Shown here one piece after another: positions 61,216 to 64,000 of a stretch of 64,000 nucleotides of DNA (the first letter of the stretch is position 1; every line of letters starts with the position of its first letter). The notes below the pieces were generated by a model that made no database searches, was not told the DNA's origin, and saw nothing but the letters and a program-made list of their open reading frames with translations. The DNA comes from Epiperipatus broadwayi. Lineage: Eukaryota > Onychophora > Udeonychophora > Euonychophora > Peripatidae. Where the stretch lies: the NCBI GenBank assembly GCA_028023455.1, contig JAQFVV010000012.1, positions 15,638,364 through 15,702,363 of the forward strand, written 5' to 3'. The position numbers and the translations under genes are program-made.

Positions 61216-61579
61216 CAACACACCTCTGTATGTAAAAGAAGCTGCTAATGTTCTATACTGGTACATCCCTATCCTGATAAGGTGAGCACATATCGAACAT
61301 TTAAAAAGTCTGTTAATTATTACTTTACAAAATCTGAATATTTCAATACTTTAAAATAAAAAAAAATCCAATGAAAATAACATAGATGCTGTACTGCGAC
61401 GCGACATAGCAGCCTGCAATCTGTAGTACAACATAAAAGGTTGTATTGTAGAAAACACGGGTTCGAATGTGTCGGCCGCGGAAACGGCATTTTTATGTGT
61501 TTTAGCACGAAAACAGCGCCATCTAGTGGGATATGTTGGTTCATCGACGACAAACATTCCTTTCAGCACTTATTTTTAC
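61216..61579. other. Junction region with a B-box-like motif
   Basis: GGGTTCGAATGTG at about 61459 resembles a B box, and ACAGCGCCATCTAGTGG at about 61512 matches a motif seen in many animal repeats and in CTCF sites. The overlapping short frames in both strands are not convincing genes. Confidence 0.3.
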
Positions 61580-62130
61580 TCATAAACCTTTCTTGTTACT
61601 GGAAGGGTTCTTCTTTATGTATAAACTAACTTCTATGCTTTTTACTTTGTTGTGAATATTTATATCTTTGTTTTCAATTACCTCAACGTATGTCCTCTCT
61701 AACTTTTCTACTCCATGGCTTTCTTTAGTCAAATCTATCTCTATCCTATCAATATTACCCTGATGGAAGTCCTTACATTGTTTTTCCACACTTTGGAGTC
61801 TTGTTTCGACCCAAATGTCATTTCTTTCCGGAAACTATCGAGCTTTTTAGCTATGTCTCTTACTATCTCCTCAGACCTTTCTTTTATTTCATTTAACATT
61901 TCCTTTCTCATATTTTTTATCTCCCTTGACATCTGGTTGATTAACCTTTCCATCATTGTCACTAGGTTTGCTTTTCCCCCCATGGGTTTCCCTTCACTTT
62001 GCAGTTCCATTGCTGCCTCTATTCCACTTTCAGATCTTTCAGGCTGGCTTATTTCTGCCATTTCCTCGTTTATTTCGTTGTGCTTCTCACTCATATCTAC
62101 CTTTTGCCTCTGGACTGTGATATTGTCCAC
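61580..62130 (-). pseudogene. Gag N-terminal region of another LTR element, frameshifted
   Basis: The minus-strand frame 62130-61741 (129 codons) is rich in Glu, Lys and Met with a predicted coiled coil (MERLINQMSREIKNMRKEML and ERSEEIVRDIAKKLDSF). It then shifts into a second frame (61789-61580) of similar composition. The style, start-rich charged N-terminus and orientation match the gag N-termini at 50.8 kb and 42.5 kb, and the two frames overlap as a single-base frameshift would leave them. The capsid core is absent and the sequence ends at the boundary near 61600. Assignment as gag is by composition and resemblance, not by a conserved motif. Confidence 0.5.
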
Positions 62131-62570
62131 GTATATAGTATTATTTTCAAATATTTATATATTTGCTTTGTTACGCACTTAGATTATATATGTATTATTA
62201 TTATTTATTTTTACTATTGATACTATAGTTTAACGCTACGCTTATTCATTACTTTCTTGCTTATACGAAATACTCAGCACACACCGCACCGCACTCCCCT
62301 TATTCTGACCATCATTTATTTCTCCCTTTTGTGCCATGTTCTCCTTATTCATTTATCGACTAAAATATAAGAAATCTATCCAAACATTAAACTGTACAAG
62401 TATCGGAAATGTTTTAAGCCAAAAAAAAAAAACTGATTATGAATAGCATTGCAATTATAAATGTTATGTGCTGTCGCAAATTTCTTATCAATACAATTTC
62501 AAATTCTACATTACTCTTTAAAGATTTACTTTTTTCTTTTTCTTTTAAAAAAAATTTATTTTCAAAGTCC
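62131..62570. other. AT-rich leader-like sequence
   Basis: By position this would be the 5' leader of the minus-strand gag to the left. No motif was recognised. Confidence 0.35.
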
Positions 62571-62574
62571 ATCT

Positions 62575-62800
62575 ATTTCTATTAAATACGTAGTCTATAC
62601 CTATTTACTGTCGTTTATTTTTATTATATACGTAGCCTATATCTCTATATACTGCCGTTTATTTTTATCAAATCTGTAGTTTATACCTATTTACTGCCAT
62701 TTACTTTTATTAAATACGTAGTCTATACCTATATACTGCCTTATATTTTTTATTAAATACACAGTGTATACCTATACACTGCCGTTTATTTTTATTATTG
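62575..62800. repeat. Minisatellite of about 46 bp, five units
   Basis: Five imperfect units of the pattern ATTAAATACGTAGTCTATAC, then CTATTTACTGCCGTTTATTTTT. Units differ by about 10-20 percent. It lies between the gag-like region and the probable LTR at the right edge. Confidence 0.85.
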
Positions 62801-62951
62801 TAGTGACAAATGTCACTTCAAAAACAAAACAAAAATTAGAATTCTTATTTATAAAGATTCTCAATCGTAAACTTTTTCATTTTTATTTTAAATATGCACA
62901 TGCGGTAAAATAATTTAAATCAATATTATTATAGTGACAAATGACACTTCT

Positions 62952-64000
62952 GTAACGAGCACAGATGTTCGTTACATTGTTTTTTGTTTTTAAATTTATT
63001 AAACATGAAAGTAAATTAAAAAGTTCGCATTTAAAAATTTTCTTTAAGAATTAAAAATTGAAATTAAATATCATCTTAAACTCTTATATATTAATTAAAT
63101 CGCACAGATAATGAAAAATTATTAAAATAAAACTTTATTAAAGAAAAAGTATTTTAAAACTAAATTTTAAAAAGATTTGGAGATGAAATTATATCTTTAA
63201 ATTTATCTTTAAATATATTTTTGATTTGGAAAACAGGTTAATTAATCAGAAATGGAAATGATTGTTAATTAGTTAAATGTAAACCAGCCTTCGGCATTTA
63301 AATGTAAAAACACCAGTCAGATATGAAAACAATAGAAACTGTTAGCAAATAAGAAGAAATCCCTATGGAATCGGACCGCAGCGAAAGGACCATCGCATCG
63401 GTGACGTAATGTAAATTCAATCCTTCACATTAATATAAAAGGAAAATTTGGAAATTATTAATCAGTGACTGGAAATTGATTATTACGATGTGACTATATG
63501 TTGTAGTCCGGAGTTGGAGGAATTGACAGACGCACGGTCAATTCTTTCAGCTGTTAAAGAAGGGAGAAATGAACTATCGTTTCCTACATTGAGGACCAAC
63601 TCAATTAAAAAACCTCCGAATGAATAAATAAAACAACGGCTAAATGGATACCAATTTTAGGACGGCGTGGGAATTTACGTTCATGGCAAGCAACGGATAA
63701 AGTTGGACGTTTTAAAAATCGTAAGAACTTATATATTCACTTGAAACAATAAGAACTCTAAATTTTAAAACTTTTTAGTAAATAATGCAATAGAACCCTA
63801 TCTGACCAAACTAAATTCTTCATTAATAATGTTATTTGATGTATTTTTTTTTCTTATTTATTTTGTAAAATCATTTCCATTTATTTATTTTTTGTTCTTT
63901 AAGTTTTATTATGATTGTTGTTTTCCGTTAAATTAATTATATAAATGTTAAACTTAAGTCGGGCGTGAATGGCTGTATAGATTTGTAAAGTTATATTAGG
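62952..64000 (+). promoter_or_regulatory. Probable LTR running to the right edge
   Basis: It begins TGTAACGAGCACAGATGTTC, the TGTAACG start also seen at 46896. The first 26 bases form an inverted pair (TGTAACGA and TCGTTACA). A TATA box (AATATAAAAGG) lies at about 63431 in a GC-richer promoter-like patch, and AATAAATAAAAC follows at 63626. The block TAGTGACAAATG-CACTT occurs just left of it at 62936 and again at 62806. The far end is outside the window or not recognisable, so the limits are provisional. It may belong to the gag fragment on the left or start a new element. Confidence 0.35.

Noticed and set aside
61459-61530. tRNA gene around GGGTTCGAATGTG
   Set aside because: Only a B-box-like motif is present. 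No acceptor stem or anticodon arm can be paired.
61715-62182. Plus-strand 155-codon frame, very hydrophobic
   Set aside because: It is the antisense shadow of the charged gag-like frame on the minus strand, whose Lys/Glu codons read as Phe/Leu/Ser on the other strand.

Overview
The window is AT-rich, intron-rich animal DNA carrying a large load of transposable elements. Protein-coding host sequence is almost absent. Only two exons can be supported well, at 1941-2068 and 12620-12812. They join in phase to give one tetratricopeptide (TPR) unit that closely resembles the first TPR block of RPAP3, a cochaperone of the R2TP complex. The element mix (Ty3/gypsy, Penelope-like with GIY-YIG, an RTE-type LINE, Merlin-like, mariner-like MITEs, hAT, tRNA-derived SINEs) and the 10.5 kb intron suggest an invertebrate with a large AT-rich genome, such as a flatworm, arachnid or cnidarian. 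I cannot name the species.

Layout. 1-16 kb: the RPAP3-like locus. Its introns hold two oppositely oriented 1.1-1.2 kb mariner-like MITEs (339-1460 and 14585-15772) that bracket both exons, a 1.2 kb imperfect palindrome (2767-4010), an LTR-like promoter block (about 5440-6170), a decayed RTE-type LINE (about 6720-8240), a SINE-like segment, an 87-bp in-frame tandem repeat (10688-10930) and small foldbacks. 16-26.6 kb: fragments of one LTR family flank a decayed Ty3/gypsy element (18069 to about 24858) with recognisable protease, reverse transcriptase, RNase H and integrase. 26.6-36 kb: mostly featureless AT-rich DNA with a trinucleotide microsatellite, a SINE and a decayed Penelope-like element (33001-35020).

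36-57 kb is the most structured part, a four-level nest. A decayed plus-strand gypsy element has its reverse transcriptase gene cut at 39930/55117 by a minus-strand LTR element (39931-55116) whose target duplication is GTAAC/ATAAC. That element carries a 1.0 kb terminal-inverted-repeat (TIR) transposon in its interior (42758-43768). Its right LTR is split by a 2.06 kb Merlin-like transposon (44566-46621, 47-bp TIRs, perfect 8-bp target duplication) and by a young minus-strand LTR element (46896-54204). The youngest element keeps an intact 340-codon gag ORF, a clear tRNA-type primer binding site, a polypurine tract and nearly identical 1.68 kb LTRs, but no visible pol. It therefore looks like a gag-only retroelement that depends on enzymes supplied in trans.

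57-64 kb: a possible 3' LTR of the outer gypsy element, a SINE, a hAT transposase pseudogene (minus, about 60140-61215), the N-terminal half of another gag (minus, 61580-62130), a 46-bp minisatellite and a probable LTR running to the right edge.

No prokaryotic-type operon, CRISPR array, rRNA or intact tRNA gene is visible. No further host exon is recognised right of 12812, so the RPAP3-like gene either has an intron longer than 51 kb or is broken here.
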